NCBI GenBank assembly: GCA_029865445.1
Contig: JAOUGY010000236.1
Span: 1-6,090, forward strand
Direction of reading: 5' to 3'
DNA from: Acidimicrobiia bacterium
GTDB taxonomy: Bacteria > Actinomycetota > Acidimicrobiia > Spongiisociales > ZC4RG35
DNA: 6,090 bases
Below, in pieces: positions 1 through 5,572 of this stretch. Every line of letters begins with the position of its first letter. The stretch's first letter is position 1. The position numbers were made by a program, and so were the translations under genes. Under the pieces are notes generated by a model, which saw only the letters and a list, made by a program, of their open reading frames with translations, was not told the DNA's origin and searched no databases.

Positions 1-720
1 TCGATGCACCCGGACGCCGTGACTCACATCGAGCCGGTCAGATATGGCAAAGGTTCGAACCTCATGGGTCTGCTGGCAACACCCCTGATCGACGGTGACG
101 GGCGGTGGCCCCGATGGCTCCGGTGGCTGGGGCACGTGTTGACTCATCCACGCCGGCTCATGACCCTGTACGGCGGCCTTGGGCACTGGTCGGAACGGAC
201 GATCATCGGTCTGGTGATGCAAACGCTCGACAACTCACTGACCGTCGTCCCCCGGAGAACGCGACGGGGAACGGTGAAGCTCTCGTCGATTCCCGGTGAT
301 GGACCACCGAACCCGAAGTGGATCCCCGTCGCCAACGAGGCCTTTCGGCTCATGGCAGACGAGATCGACGGCTATCCGGCGAATTCGGTGGGCGAGATCT
401 TCAATGTTCCGATGACCGCACACTTCATCGGTGGATGCGTCGTGTCCGACTCCCCCGACCGCGGTGTGATCGACCCGTACCACCGCGTGTACGGATATGA
501 GGGCCTTCATGTGGTCGACGGCTCGGCCATCTCTGCGAACCTCGGTGTGAATCCGGCGCTCACAATCACCGCACAGGCGGAGCGGGCGATCGCGATGTGG
601 CCGAACCACGGCGACACGGACCCGCGACCGCCCATGGGTGAAACCTTCCGCCGTGTCCCGCCTGTGCCACCTCGGAATCCGGTCGTACCGGCGCACGCTC
701 CGGCTGCTCTGATCTACTGA
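1..720 (+). CDS. GMC-family FAD oxidoreductase, cholesterol-oxidase-like (C-terminal part, 5' end outside window)
   Basis: The reading frame is open from base 1, so the gene starts upstream; 239 codons are visible before TGA at 718-720. They cover the end of the substrate domain and the GMC C-terminal domain (PF05199 type). Seen directly: the catalytic-type His in MTAHFIGGC (codon 141), the YGYEGLHVVDGSAISANLGV block that closes over the FAD in this family, and the partner Asn in VNPALT (codon 184). Family knowledge: GMC enzymes oxidise alcohols, including sterols, with FAD; the AHFIGG spacing and VVDGS...NPALTI pattern resemble the actinobacterial cholesterol-oxidase branch. The substrate cannot be told from this part. 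The tail after codon 200 is Pro-rich and not part of the conserved domain. The ATG at 4-6 is most likely internal. No neighbour on the same strand shows a pathway. Confidence 0.9.
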   Translation, partial: SMHPDAVTHIEPVRYGKGSNLMGLLATPLIDGDGRWPRWLRWLGHVLTHPRRLMTLYGGLGHWSERTIIGLVMQTLDNSLTVVPRRTRRGTVKLSSIPGDGPPNPKWIPVANEAFRLMADEIDGYPANSVGEIFNVPMTAHFIGGCVVSDSPDRGVIDPYHRVYGYEGLHVVDGSAISANLGVNPALTITAQAERAIAMWPNHGDTDPRPPMGETFRRVPPVPPRNPVVPAHAPAALIY

Positions 721-1051
721 CGCCAGGCCAGGCGGTTCACCACCGGGCTGAGCATCCCGATTCAGTCGCGGTGCAATGCGGAAGTCTCTCCATCTCCGCC
801 TCGAACCTCCGATCCGAGAACCTTGCACCGTCAACCCCGCGGTCAGAGCATGACAGAAACCGTCGAATGCCGCCGCTGCTCCCCCGCTTGCGTGGGCGCT
901 GAATCACGGTTCAGCCCGTGGCGATTGCTCGCTGCGTGGCGCCCGTCCCGCCCTGCGCCATCCAACCGCCTCATCGGACCCGCGTCATCTCTCAGAGACC
1001 GGCGGCGGAACAGCCGCTGAAGTGGGCGACGCCCCTCCGGTTGTCTGCCAA
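721..1051. other. intergenic region between convergent genes, no gene seen
   Basis: These roughly 330 bases lie between the stop of the GMC oxidoreductase and the terminator of the leftward secreted-protein gene. The only ORFs are short and Arg/Pro/Ser-rich, with no ribosome binding site or recognisable motif (for example 823-1020 on the plus strand). A small CGCC/GGCG hairpin (721-724 with 731-734) directly follows the GMC stop; it is too weak to call a terminator. No tRNA or repeat was recognised by eye. Confidence 0.5.
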
Positions 1052-1083
1052 TCAGCCCCGGGGGAGGTCTACCCCGGGGCTGA
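1052..1083 (-). terminator. strong hairpin, likely terminator of the secreted-protein gene
   Basis: There is a perfect 12-bp GC-rich stem: TCAGCCCCGGGG at 1052-1063 pairs with CCCCGGGGCTGA at 1072-1083, around an 8-nt loop. It lies 17 bases past the stop codon of the leftward gene. Read leftward, only two T follow the stem, so it is not a classical U-tract terminator; this is common in high-GC actinobacteria. It could also stop rightward transcripts from the GMC gene. Confidence 0.7.
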
Positions 1084-1100
1084 ATCGGATCGACGGTTGG

Positions 1101-2534
1101 CTAGTCCACCGCCACCTTGAGGAGACCGGACTGGCCGTCGTAGCCGCCGACCTGGAGGTAATAGGTATCGCCCGCTGTGGTCGCGAACTCGACCGTAGCG
1201 AGGTTGGTGTAGTAGTCCTCGCCGGCCACGTCGTCGACGCAAGCCAGTTGTACGAACTCACCGTCAACGAGGGTGTAGACACCAATGACGGTGTCGAAGT
1301 CGGACCCATCGGTGGTCACCGTCAGCGTCTCGCCGGTCCCTCCGAGCGTGTACCAGAGGGTCTTGCCGAGTGGGATCTCCTCATCCTCGTCGATCACGCA
1401 TGGCGCCTCGGGCTCGGGCGATGCCAGCCTGTTGTGGTCGTTGCTGACCCGCTCCAGAGCGAAGGCCCCTTCCGGAAGATCGTTCGCCGGTATCTTGCCT
1501 TTCCCTTGCGACTGGGTCGGGTGTGCGACGGTGTCGACACTCACCAACTCCCCTTCACACCCGTCCAGTTCGAACACGGTGTCCTCGATGGTGAGGTTCC
1601 CCTCGACGATCAAGGTCGTGAACTCCCAAACCACCCGAGCGCCTTCGAAGAAGAGCTCATACTCGAACACGGCGCCGGTCGTGAACGTTGCTTCGATCAC
1701 CGCCATCCCGTCCGGTGCATCGGACCTGGTGTCCCACAGATCGACCTCGGCGGAGAGGCTCGAAGCCGTCGTCTTCACGTCATGGCCCCATCCCGCCAGC
1801 GCCGGCTCGTCGTCCAGGCTCATTCCTGGTGCCCACGCGTTGACCTCGAAGTTGGGCGGAACCTGGCCATCCCCCTGAACCTTGTCGACCGCCACCGCCG
1901 CGGTCCACCCATCGGCCGACGTCACATCGCAGCCGAAGTACACCGACGACCAGTGGTTCGTGAAGCCGGCAGGGTTGGTCTGGTGGATCGTTCCGACCGT
2001 TCGCTCCCCGCTGCACCCCTCGGAGAGGTCGAACGTCCCTGAGTACCCCTCGATGCTGACTTCGAGCCATCCGGTGACAACGACCTCTGCTCCAGACTGA
2101 TACTCCCGGACCAGGCTGTTGCCCGCCTTGCGCTGGTCGTCGAAGCGGAACTCCACGTCACCCACCTGCTCCAGCGTCCCGAGCACGGTGGCCGTGCCGA
2201 CGACGTCACCGGTGGCCTCCGAGTAGAGCTCCAGTTCGGCTTCGAATCCATCGCCGACAAACTCCACATCGGTCGGATTGGCGGTCTGGTTCCAAACGTC
2301 ATCCTCCGCCTGATAGACCTGGATGTAGATGGCGGGCTGCTCGGAGTATTCGTTGACGAGGTTGGGGCGAAACAGTTGCAGCCCCACCCATCCGGTGTCG
2401 ACGTCGAATCCACAGTCGGCGTATGTCAGGTCGTAGTCGTAGGTACTCGGTGGACCGGCCAGCGCCGGACCGGCCGGGCCGACCGTGATGGCCGTCAATG
2501 CGAGCAGAGCCACGAGAATGATTGAACGCTTCAC
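1101..2534 (-). CDS. secreted protein with duplicated unknown domain and C-terminal PPC-like domain
   Basis: The protein is 477 aa from GTG at 2534-2532. That start is chosen because GGAGGTGATT directly precedes it and it opens a clean Sec signal peptide: K2, R3, a hydrophobic core 5-18, and an ALA|GPP cleavage site after residue 26. The mature protein is acidic and beta-rich. Residues about 33-188 and 194-338 look like two diverged copies of one domain: each opens with a Cys (C41 in ADCGFDV, C202 in YFGCDV) and closes with a matching block (FDLSEGCSGE, C174; FELDGCEGE, C326). Residues about 348-477 fit a bacterial pre-peptidase C-terminal (PPC, PF04151) domain: GSDFDTVIGVYT, a CVDD turn, then a TTAGDTYYLQVGGYDG-type end. 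PPC domains usually sit on exported enzymes, but no catalytic domain is visible here, so a binding or surface role is more likely. Function unknown. Confidence 0.85.
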   Translation of the reverse strand: MKRSIILVALLALTAITVGPAGPALAGPPSTYDYDLTYADCGFDVDTGWVGLQLFRPNLVNEYSEQPAIYIQVYQAEDDVWNQTANPTDVEFVGDGFEAELELYSEATGDVVGTATVLGTLEQVGDVEFRFDDQRKAGNSLVREYQSGAEVVVTGWLEVSIEGYSGTFDLSEGCSGERTVGTIHQTNPAGFTNHWSSVYFGCDVTSADGWTAAVAVDKVQGDGQVPPNFEVNAWAPGMSLDDEPALAGWGHDVKTTASSLSAEVDLWDTRSDAPDGMAVIEATFTTGAVFEYELFFEGARVVWEFTTLIVEGNLTIEDTVFELDGCEGELVSVDTVAHPTQSQGKGKIPANDLPEGAFALERVSNDHNRLASPEPEAPCVIDEDEEIPLGKTLWYTLGGTGETLTVTTDGSDFDTVIGVYTLVDGEFVQLACVDDVAGEDYYTNLATVEFATTAGDTYYLQVGGYDGQSGLLKVAVD

Positions 2535-2544
2535 AATCACCTCC
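2535..2544 (-). promoter_or_regulatory. Shine-Dalgarno site that fixes the GTG start of the secreted-protein gene
   Basis: Read leftward, the bases are GGAGGTGATT followed at once by GTG (2534-2532). This is a near-complete match to the anti-SD end of 16S rRNA, with five bases between GGAGG and the start. It decides for the GTG against the longer open frame reaching back to 2720, whose extra 62 residues are Arg-rich and would bury the signal peptide. Confidence 0.85.
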
Positions 2545-2905
2545 GAGATCAGAGGCGCCACCCCATTGACGTGAGCGGCACCGGTACGGATGCCGACCGT
2601 CATACGCCGAGTCGAGCGGCCGGCGCCACGGCCGACAGCCCCAACCTCCCGAGATTTCCGCTCAGCGGCTAGAGGCGAATGGAGGGCAAATCGTCGCCTG
2701 GTCGCGGGTCTCGAGCGCATCTGGAGCGGGCGAGGCAGCTACCGCATCCTCCGGCCGTTCGTCAATCAAGTCCGGCGACAGCTCATCGTCCTCCGCGTCG
2801 GGCGCCTTCCCGACCCCAGGCGCCGATCGCACGAATGACCAGGTCGGCGCTGCTCTGCTGAGCGACGTGCGGCGGCGGAGGTCTGTCATCTGAGTCGGCA
2901 CGCGG
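2545..2905. other. non-coding or degenerate stretch upstream of the secreted-protein gene
   Basis: These 360 bases separate two leftward genes and should contain the promoter of the secreted-protein gene, but no convincing -35/-10 pair was found. Two ORFs run through it in opposite directions: plus 2590-2838 (82 aa, very Arg-rich) and minus 2662-3048 (128 aa, which would overlap the end of the 2TM gene). Between about 2680 and 2830 both frames have equally GC-rich wobble positions, so codon bias cannot choose. Neither has a ribosome binding site or a recognisable motif. It may be plain spacer or a gene remnant. Confidence 0.4.
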
Positions 2906-2940
2906 TTGGGAGCGGTCGGGCATCGCCCTTCCGCTCCCAA
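2906..2940 (-). terminator. two-part hairpin, likely terminator of the 2TM membrane-protein gene
   Basis: TTGGGAGCGG at 2906-2915 pairs perfectly with CCGCTCCCAA at 2931-2940. Inside it a second stem, GGGC (2918-2921) with GCCC (2925-2928), closes a 3-nt loop, leaving a 2x2 internal loop. It begins four bases past the TGA of the leftward gene. No T-run follows it on the minus strand. Confidence 0.72.
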
Positions 2941-2944
2941 TCTC

Positions 2945-3448
2945 TCAGTGGTGCTGCAACTCTTTCGGCTTGATGGCCTCGGGCATCTGTTCCATATCGC
3001 GCTTCTGTTCAGCCGCGAAGTAGACCCAGGCATGAGCGGCCAGGCCAATGGCCCATGGGATCGTCACCCATAGGGCGTAGTCGAGCCCCTCTCCGAGGGC
3101 GAAGTCCTGGAACCAGACGAACGCGTTGACCGCGACGAAGATCCCAAGATGGAGCATCAAGTCGGTGAACGGCGTGCTTGGCACCCGAACCCGATTACGG
3201 CCGACGACGGCCATGTAGACGGCGGCCGCCAGCAACACCAGGCCACCGATCATGAGCGTGTACATCCAGGTGTCGGTCACTTCGCCGACCTGCCATGAGA
3301 CGTCCCCGCCCAGACCGATGAACTCGTCCTGGGGGCCGAATGCGACGAAGAAGCCGAGGAACGCGGCGATTCCGCCAACGATTCCGAGCAGCCACTGGAT
3401 CACGTTCCATCCAGTGCCCCTGACAGGGGTGTCGTGTCGCTCGAGCAT
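2945..3448 (-). CDS. small integral membrane protein with 2TM domain
   Basis: The protein is 167 aa, starting at ATG 3448-3446; a GGGAGGTG Shine-Dalgarno (3460-3453) with GGAGG six bases from the ATG fixes the start. Four hydrophobic helices are visible: about 15-37, 62-83, 95-114 and 124-145. The second pair matches the 2TM domain pattern (PF13239) from family knowledge: a His and Asn in the third helix (LMLHLGIFVAVNAF, H100 and N108), a Trp before the fourth, and PWAIGLAAHAW (131-141). The N-terminal pair with the loop between them (about 38-61, FGPQDEFIGLGGD) was not recognised. The tail after 145 is charged. 2TM domains are found alone or at the ends of regulators and kinases; their role is poorly defined. 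It is transcribed away from the decayed hydrolase gene and ends at its own hairpin, so it is probably monocistronic. Confidence 0.85.
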   Translation of the reverse strand: MLERHDTPVRGTGWNVIQWLLGIVGGIAAFLGFFVAFGPQDEFIGLGGDVSWQVGEVTDTWMYTLMIGGLVLLAAAVYMAVVGRNRVRVPSTPFTDLMLHLGIFVAVNAFVWFQDFALGEGLDYALWVTIPWAIGLAAHAWVYFAAEQKRDMEQMPEAIKPKELQHH

Positions 3449-3584
3449 TTGACACCTCCCTTCTTCCCTCATGATGGATGCCCGAGGATCAGCGGTGAAG
3501 GGCACCTTGTCCCGACCTGGTTCGGATCGGGGTCGAAAGGCCGTGGTCGAGTTCCACGTCGACCGTCGACGATCAAGGGAGGCG

Positions 3585-3749
3585 ATGCGTACACACCCTG
3601 TCCATGAGGGAGAGTTTCGCAACGGACTCCCGTTCATCAAGATTGGTGAGGGTCGCCCGCTGTTGGTGTTGGGCGGCCTCAGCGCCACGCATACCAATCC
3701 CACCGGGTTCGACCGCCGAATGCAGCTCCGGATCGATCCGCATAGGTGA
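3585..3749 (+). pseudogene. alpha/beta hydrolase, N-terminal remnant (truncated)
   Basis: The start looks intact: AAGGGAGG (3575-3582) sits just before ATG 3585-3587. The 54-aa product contains NGLPFIKIGEGRPLLVLGGL followed by SATHTNPTGFDRRMQLR, which fits the first beta strands and the conserved THxNPTG...RRM segment at the start of a group of actinobacterial alpha/beta-fold hydrolases. The family runs to roughly 250-300 aa, but here the frame ends at TGA 3747-3749 soon after RRMQLR. The nucleophile elbow and the catalytic Asp/His are absent, and no continuation is seen in other frames before the next gene at 3874. A 3' deletion is therefore more likely than a single frameshift. The break lies at about 3730-3745. 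The assignment rests on motif memory, not alignment. Confidence 0.6.
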
Positions 3750-3843
3750 TGAGGTAGCGCTCGTGGTTCTCATGCTTTTCCCTGACCAGCTCCACTGAAC
3801 CGGTCTCGAGGGGCGACTCCCCTGCCGCGGCCTTCGTTGACAT
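3679..3843 (-). CDS. possible 54-aa small protein, antisense across the hydrolase remnant
   Basis: ATG 3843-3841 to TGA 3681-3679 encodes 54 aa, with an in-frame TGA directly before the ATG. The first part (MSTKAAAGESPLETGSVELV, then REKHENHERYLITYADRSG) has about 80% G/C at codon position 3. The last 17 or so codons are simply the antisense of the hydrolase remnant and have less biased wobble bases. No Shine-Dalgarno and no good minus-strand promoter is visible. It could be chance, or the 5' part of a gene cut by the same deletion that truncated the hydrolase. No family recognised. Confidence 0.22.
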   Translation of the reverse strand: MSTKAAAGESPLETGSVELVREKHENHERYLITYADRSGAAFGGRTRWDWYAWR

Positions 3844-3865
3844 TCACATAGGAATCCGATATATA
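3837..3865 (+). promoter_or_regulatory. promoter of the redoxin-protoglobin-MarR operon (leaderless type)
   Basis: A perfect -35 TTGACA at 3837-3842 is followed after exactly 17 bases by TATATA at 3860-3865 (four of six -10 consensus bases). A start point 7-9 bases past the -10 box would fall at about 3872-3874, which is the ATG of the first gene. No purine-rich Shine-Dalgarno is present apart from an AGGG inside the promoter, so the first mRNA codon is probably translated without a leader, a frequent arrangement in actinobacteria. Confidence 0.75.
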
Positions 3866-3876
3866 GGGCTCCTATG
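3847..3876. promoter_or_regulatory. 30-bp imperfect palindrome over the -10 box, candidate operator
   Basis: The palindrome is centred between 3861 and 3862. CATAGGA (3847-3853) pairs with TCCTATG (3870-3876), CC (3856-3857) with GG (3866-3867), and the middle ATATAT is self-complementary, giving 12 symmetric pairs of 15. It spans the spacer, the whole -10 box and the start codon, so a bound dimer would block RNA polymerase. The operon's own MarR-type regulator is the obvious candidate ligand, by analogy with autoregulated marR operons. Which protein binds is inference. Confidence 0.6.
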
Positions 3877-4398
3877 CTCTCCTCGTCCCAACGCCCGGTC
3901 GCCCCCGAACTCGATGTGATCCAATGGTTCAACACGCCGAGCCCGCTCAGCCTCGAGAAGCTGCGAGGCGAGGTCGTCGTTCTCGAAGCCTTCCAGATGC
4001 TCTGCCCGGGATGCGTCTCACACGGATTGCCCCTCGCCGCTCGCATCCACACCTCGTTCGGGCCGAACGTGAACGTCATCGGCATCCACACGGTGTTCGA
4101 ACACCACGCCGCGATGACCCCGGTATCGCTCGAGGCATTCCTCCACGAATACCGGATCGCTTTTCCGGTTGGTGTGGACCGTCCAGCATCCGACGGCGCG
4201 ATTCCGGCGACGATGGAGCGATACCAGCTCCGCGGCACGCCGAGCATGGTGCTGATCGCCAAGGACGGAACGATCCGTCATCAAGCCTTCGGACAGGTCG
4301 ACGAGCTTGCGGTCGGAGCCGCGCTCGCTCGCCTGATCGATGAGGAGCCCAGCCACTGCGACATCGACGGCGGCTGCCGACCAAAGGAGACACTGTGA
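3874..4398 (+). CDS. thioredoxin-fold redoxin with CPGC active site
   Basis: The protein is 174 aa with no signal peptide or membrane segment, so probably cytoplasmic. It reads as a TlpA/AhpC-TSA-like thioredoxin fold: first strand VVVLEAF (34-40), active-site CPGC (C44, C47) in FQMLCPGCVSHGLP at the start of helix 1, the strand VNVIGIHTVF (66-75), and the cis-Pro loop GTPSMVLI (P123). Such proteins reduce disulfides or peroxides through the CxxC pair. The insertion HTVFEHHAAMTPVSLEAFLH after strand 2 is His-rich and typical of this redoxin subgroup as I recall it. A second Cys pair lies in the C-terminal tail, HCDIDGGCRP (C162, C168), which could resolve the active site or bind metal. It is first in the operon and ends in a 4-bp overlap (4395-4398) with the protoglobin gene, implying translational coupling. 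The start coincides with the predicted transcription start. The substrate is unknown; the protoglobin is a plausible partner. Confidence 0.88.
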   Translation: MLSSSQRPVAPELDVIQWFNTPSPLSLEKLRGEVVVLEAFQMLCPGCVSHGLPLAARIHTSFGPNVNVIGIHTVFEHHAAMTPVSLEAFLHEYRIAFPVGVDRPASDGAIPATMERYQLRGTPSMVLIAKDGTIRHQAFGQVDELAVGAALARLIDEEPSHCDIDGGCRPKETL

Positions 4399-4976
4399 AC
4401 GAGATCGCCGGATACACATACGACGCCGCTGACCTCGGACCGTCGCCGGTCACCCGCGCCGACCTGGACAACCTGCTCGCAACCCTGCTCTGGAGCGAAG
4501 ACGACGCTAGAGCCCTGGCCAAGGCGGGTTCGGTGCTCCAGGAGCAGGTCGAAGACATCCTCGACCTGTGGTACGACTTCGTGGGGTCCCATGCTCACCT
4601 ATTGGTGTCGTTCAACGGTCCCGATGGCGCACCGTCAGGCGAGTACCTGGCGGCGGTGAGGAAGCGGTTCGGACAGTGGATCAACGACCTGTGCCTACGC
4701 CCTTGGGACGACCGATGGCTCGCCTATCAGAATGAGATCGCGCTCCGTCACACCGACTCCATGGGAACGACGGACGGGATCACCTCCGACCAGAGCCACA
4801 TACCGCTGAGATACATGATCGCCTTCATCTGGCCGATCACTGCCACGATTCGCGGGTTCCTCGGCAACCAGGGTCACAGCGCCGAGGAGGTGGATGCGAT
4901 GCACACCGCCTGGTTCAAGGCCGTCACACTCTCGGCGGCGCTGTGGGCCCAGCCCTACGACCCGCGACGTTGGTGA
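4395..4976 (+). CDS. protoglobin (single-domain haem protein)
   Basis: The protein is 193 aa from GTG 4395, whose GTGA overlaps the redoxin stop; AAGGAG at 4384-4389 sits five bases upstream. The sequence follows the Methanosarcina acetivorans protoglobin (about 195 aa) almost end to end: GYTYDAADLG (6-15), DLWYDFVGSHAHLL (57-70), EYLAAVRKRFGQWI (83-96), the WLAYQNEIALRH helix ending in proximal His H119, RYMIAFIWPITATI (139-152), and TAWFKAVTLSAALW (171-184). Haem-pocket residues known in that protein are kept: Trp B9 (W59), Tyr B10 (Y60), Phe E11 (F92) and Phe G8 (F144). It is a stand-alone globin, not fused to a sensor output domain. Protoglobins bind O2, CO and NO, and in vitro act on nitrite or peroxynitrite; the physiological role is unsettled. 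Placement between a thiol redoxin and a Cys-rich regulator suggests redox or nitrosative stress defence (inference). Confidence 0.95.
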   Translation: MNEIAGYTYDAADLGPSPVTRADLDNLLATLLWSEDDARALAKAGSVLQEQVEDILDLWYDFVGSHAHLLVSFNGPDGAPSGEYLAAVRKRFGQWINDLCLRPWDDRWLAYQNEIALRHTDSMGTTDGITSDQSHIPLRYMIAFIWPITATIRGFLGNQGHSAEEVDAMHTAWFKAVTLSAALWAQPYDPRRW

Positions 4977-4999
4977 CCGGCGGAAGCCAGAATGCGGGA

Positions 5000-5572
5000 A
5001 TGAATCCAACCGGGAAACTCGACCGCAAACTGCTTGCCGCCGGTGAGAGGCTCGGGCGGGCGGTGAGAGTTGCCAAGCAGCAAGCCGCAAACCGCCACCG
5101 TCTCACGCCGCTCCAGGTGGATGTGGTCGGACTACTGGCGAAGGGGCGGGGATTACGGGTTGGTGAGATCGCGGCCGAGCTCGACGTGACGCAGCCCACG
5201 GTGAGCGACTCGATCAATGCACTCGTCGAAAAGGGCTTCGTCGGCCGGGACCGGGATCCCAATGACCGGCGAGCGAGCATCGTGGGCCTCACCGAAAGCG
5301 GAGATCTGCTGGCCCACGACCTGGCCGCCGAGCTAGCGCCGCTTGCAGCCGCCGATCCCGACACGCCCGACCATGCCAAGGCCATCGCCCTCCGCGTGCT
5401 TCTCACAGAGATCCGCCGGCTCCACCTCGCCAATGTCATCACCGTCGACCGGAGTTGTCTGACATGCCGTCACTACAACCACTCGACCCGACCGGCACAT
5501 TGCCTCCTCCTCGACCGGCCCCTGGTGGACGCCGACCTTCGAGTCGACTGTCCCGAACACCAACCTGCATGA
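5000..5572 (+). CDS. MarR-family transcriptional regulator with C-terminal four-cysteine motif
   Basis: The product is 190 aa from ATG 5000. An alternative start is GTG 4973, whose GTGA overlaps the protoglobin stop as at the previous junction and would add nine residues; neither start has a good ribosome binding site. The winged helix is clear: TPLQVDVVGLLA (36-47), recognition region VGEIAAELDVTQPTVSDSIN (54-73), and the wing DRDPNDRRASIVGLTESG (84-101) with the DxRR signature of MarR proteins. Flanking helices 7-33 and 125-145 would form the dimer interface. The C-terminus carries SCLTCRHY (C153, C156), AHCLLLD (C168) and RVDCPEH (C184), spaced C-x2-C-x11-C-x15-C, plus His residues. This suggests a zinc or iron-sulfur site or a thiol sensor. 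I recall similar tails in other MarR-like proteins, but know no proven ligand. It is last in the operon and probably regulates it through the palindrome at 3847-3876. Confidence 0.88.
   Translation: MNPTGKLDRKLLAAGERLGRAVRVAKQQAANRHRLTPLQVDVVGLLAKGRGLRVGEIAAELDVTQPTVSDSINALVEKGFVGRDRDPNDRRASIVGLTESGDLLAHDLAAELAPLAAADPDTPDHAKAIALRVLLTEIRRLHLANVITVDRSCLTCRHYNHSTRPAHCLLLDRPLVDADLRVDCPEHQPA

Noticed and set aside
235..834. 199-codon minus-strand ORF
   Set aside because: It is antisense to the GMC oxidoreductase with its conserved His and Asn motifs; its product is Arg-rich with no recognisable domain, as expected for a GC-rich shadow frame.
918..2042. 374-codon plus-strand ORF with an apparently protein-like composition
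   Set aside because: It is antisense to the secreted-protein gene, which has a signal peptide, strong ribosome binding site, Cys-matched repeats and a PPC-like domain. The plus ORF has none of these and spans the terminator hairpin.
2535..2720. Upstream extension of the secreted protein to 539 aa
   Set aside because: The extra 62 residues are Arg-rich and precede a perfect ribosome binding site, GTG start and signal peptide.
2662..3048. 128-codon minus ORF as a separate gene
   Set aside because: It overlaps the end of the well-supported 2TM gene in another frame, runs through that gene's terminator hairpin, and has no ribosome binding site or motif.
3449..3477. TTGACA at 3449-3454 as a promoter for the hydrolase remnant
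   Set aside because: No acceptable -10 box at 16-18 bases; it overlaps the start and ribosome binding site of the divergent 2TM gene.
3809..3823. AGGGG/CCCCT hairpin upstream of the operon promoter as a terminator
   Set aside because: Only five pairs with no T-run; it may just be chance in GC-rich DNA.
3573..4262. 229-codon minus ORF across the redoxin gene
   Set aside because: It is antisense to the redoxin active-site region and crosses the operon promoter and palindrome; composition is that of a shadow frame.
4943..4999. Start of the MarR gene at 4943
   Set aside because: It would overlap the protoglobin gene by 34 bases and add residues not typical of the family; GTG 4973 or ATG 5000 fit better.
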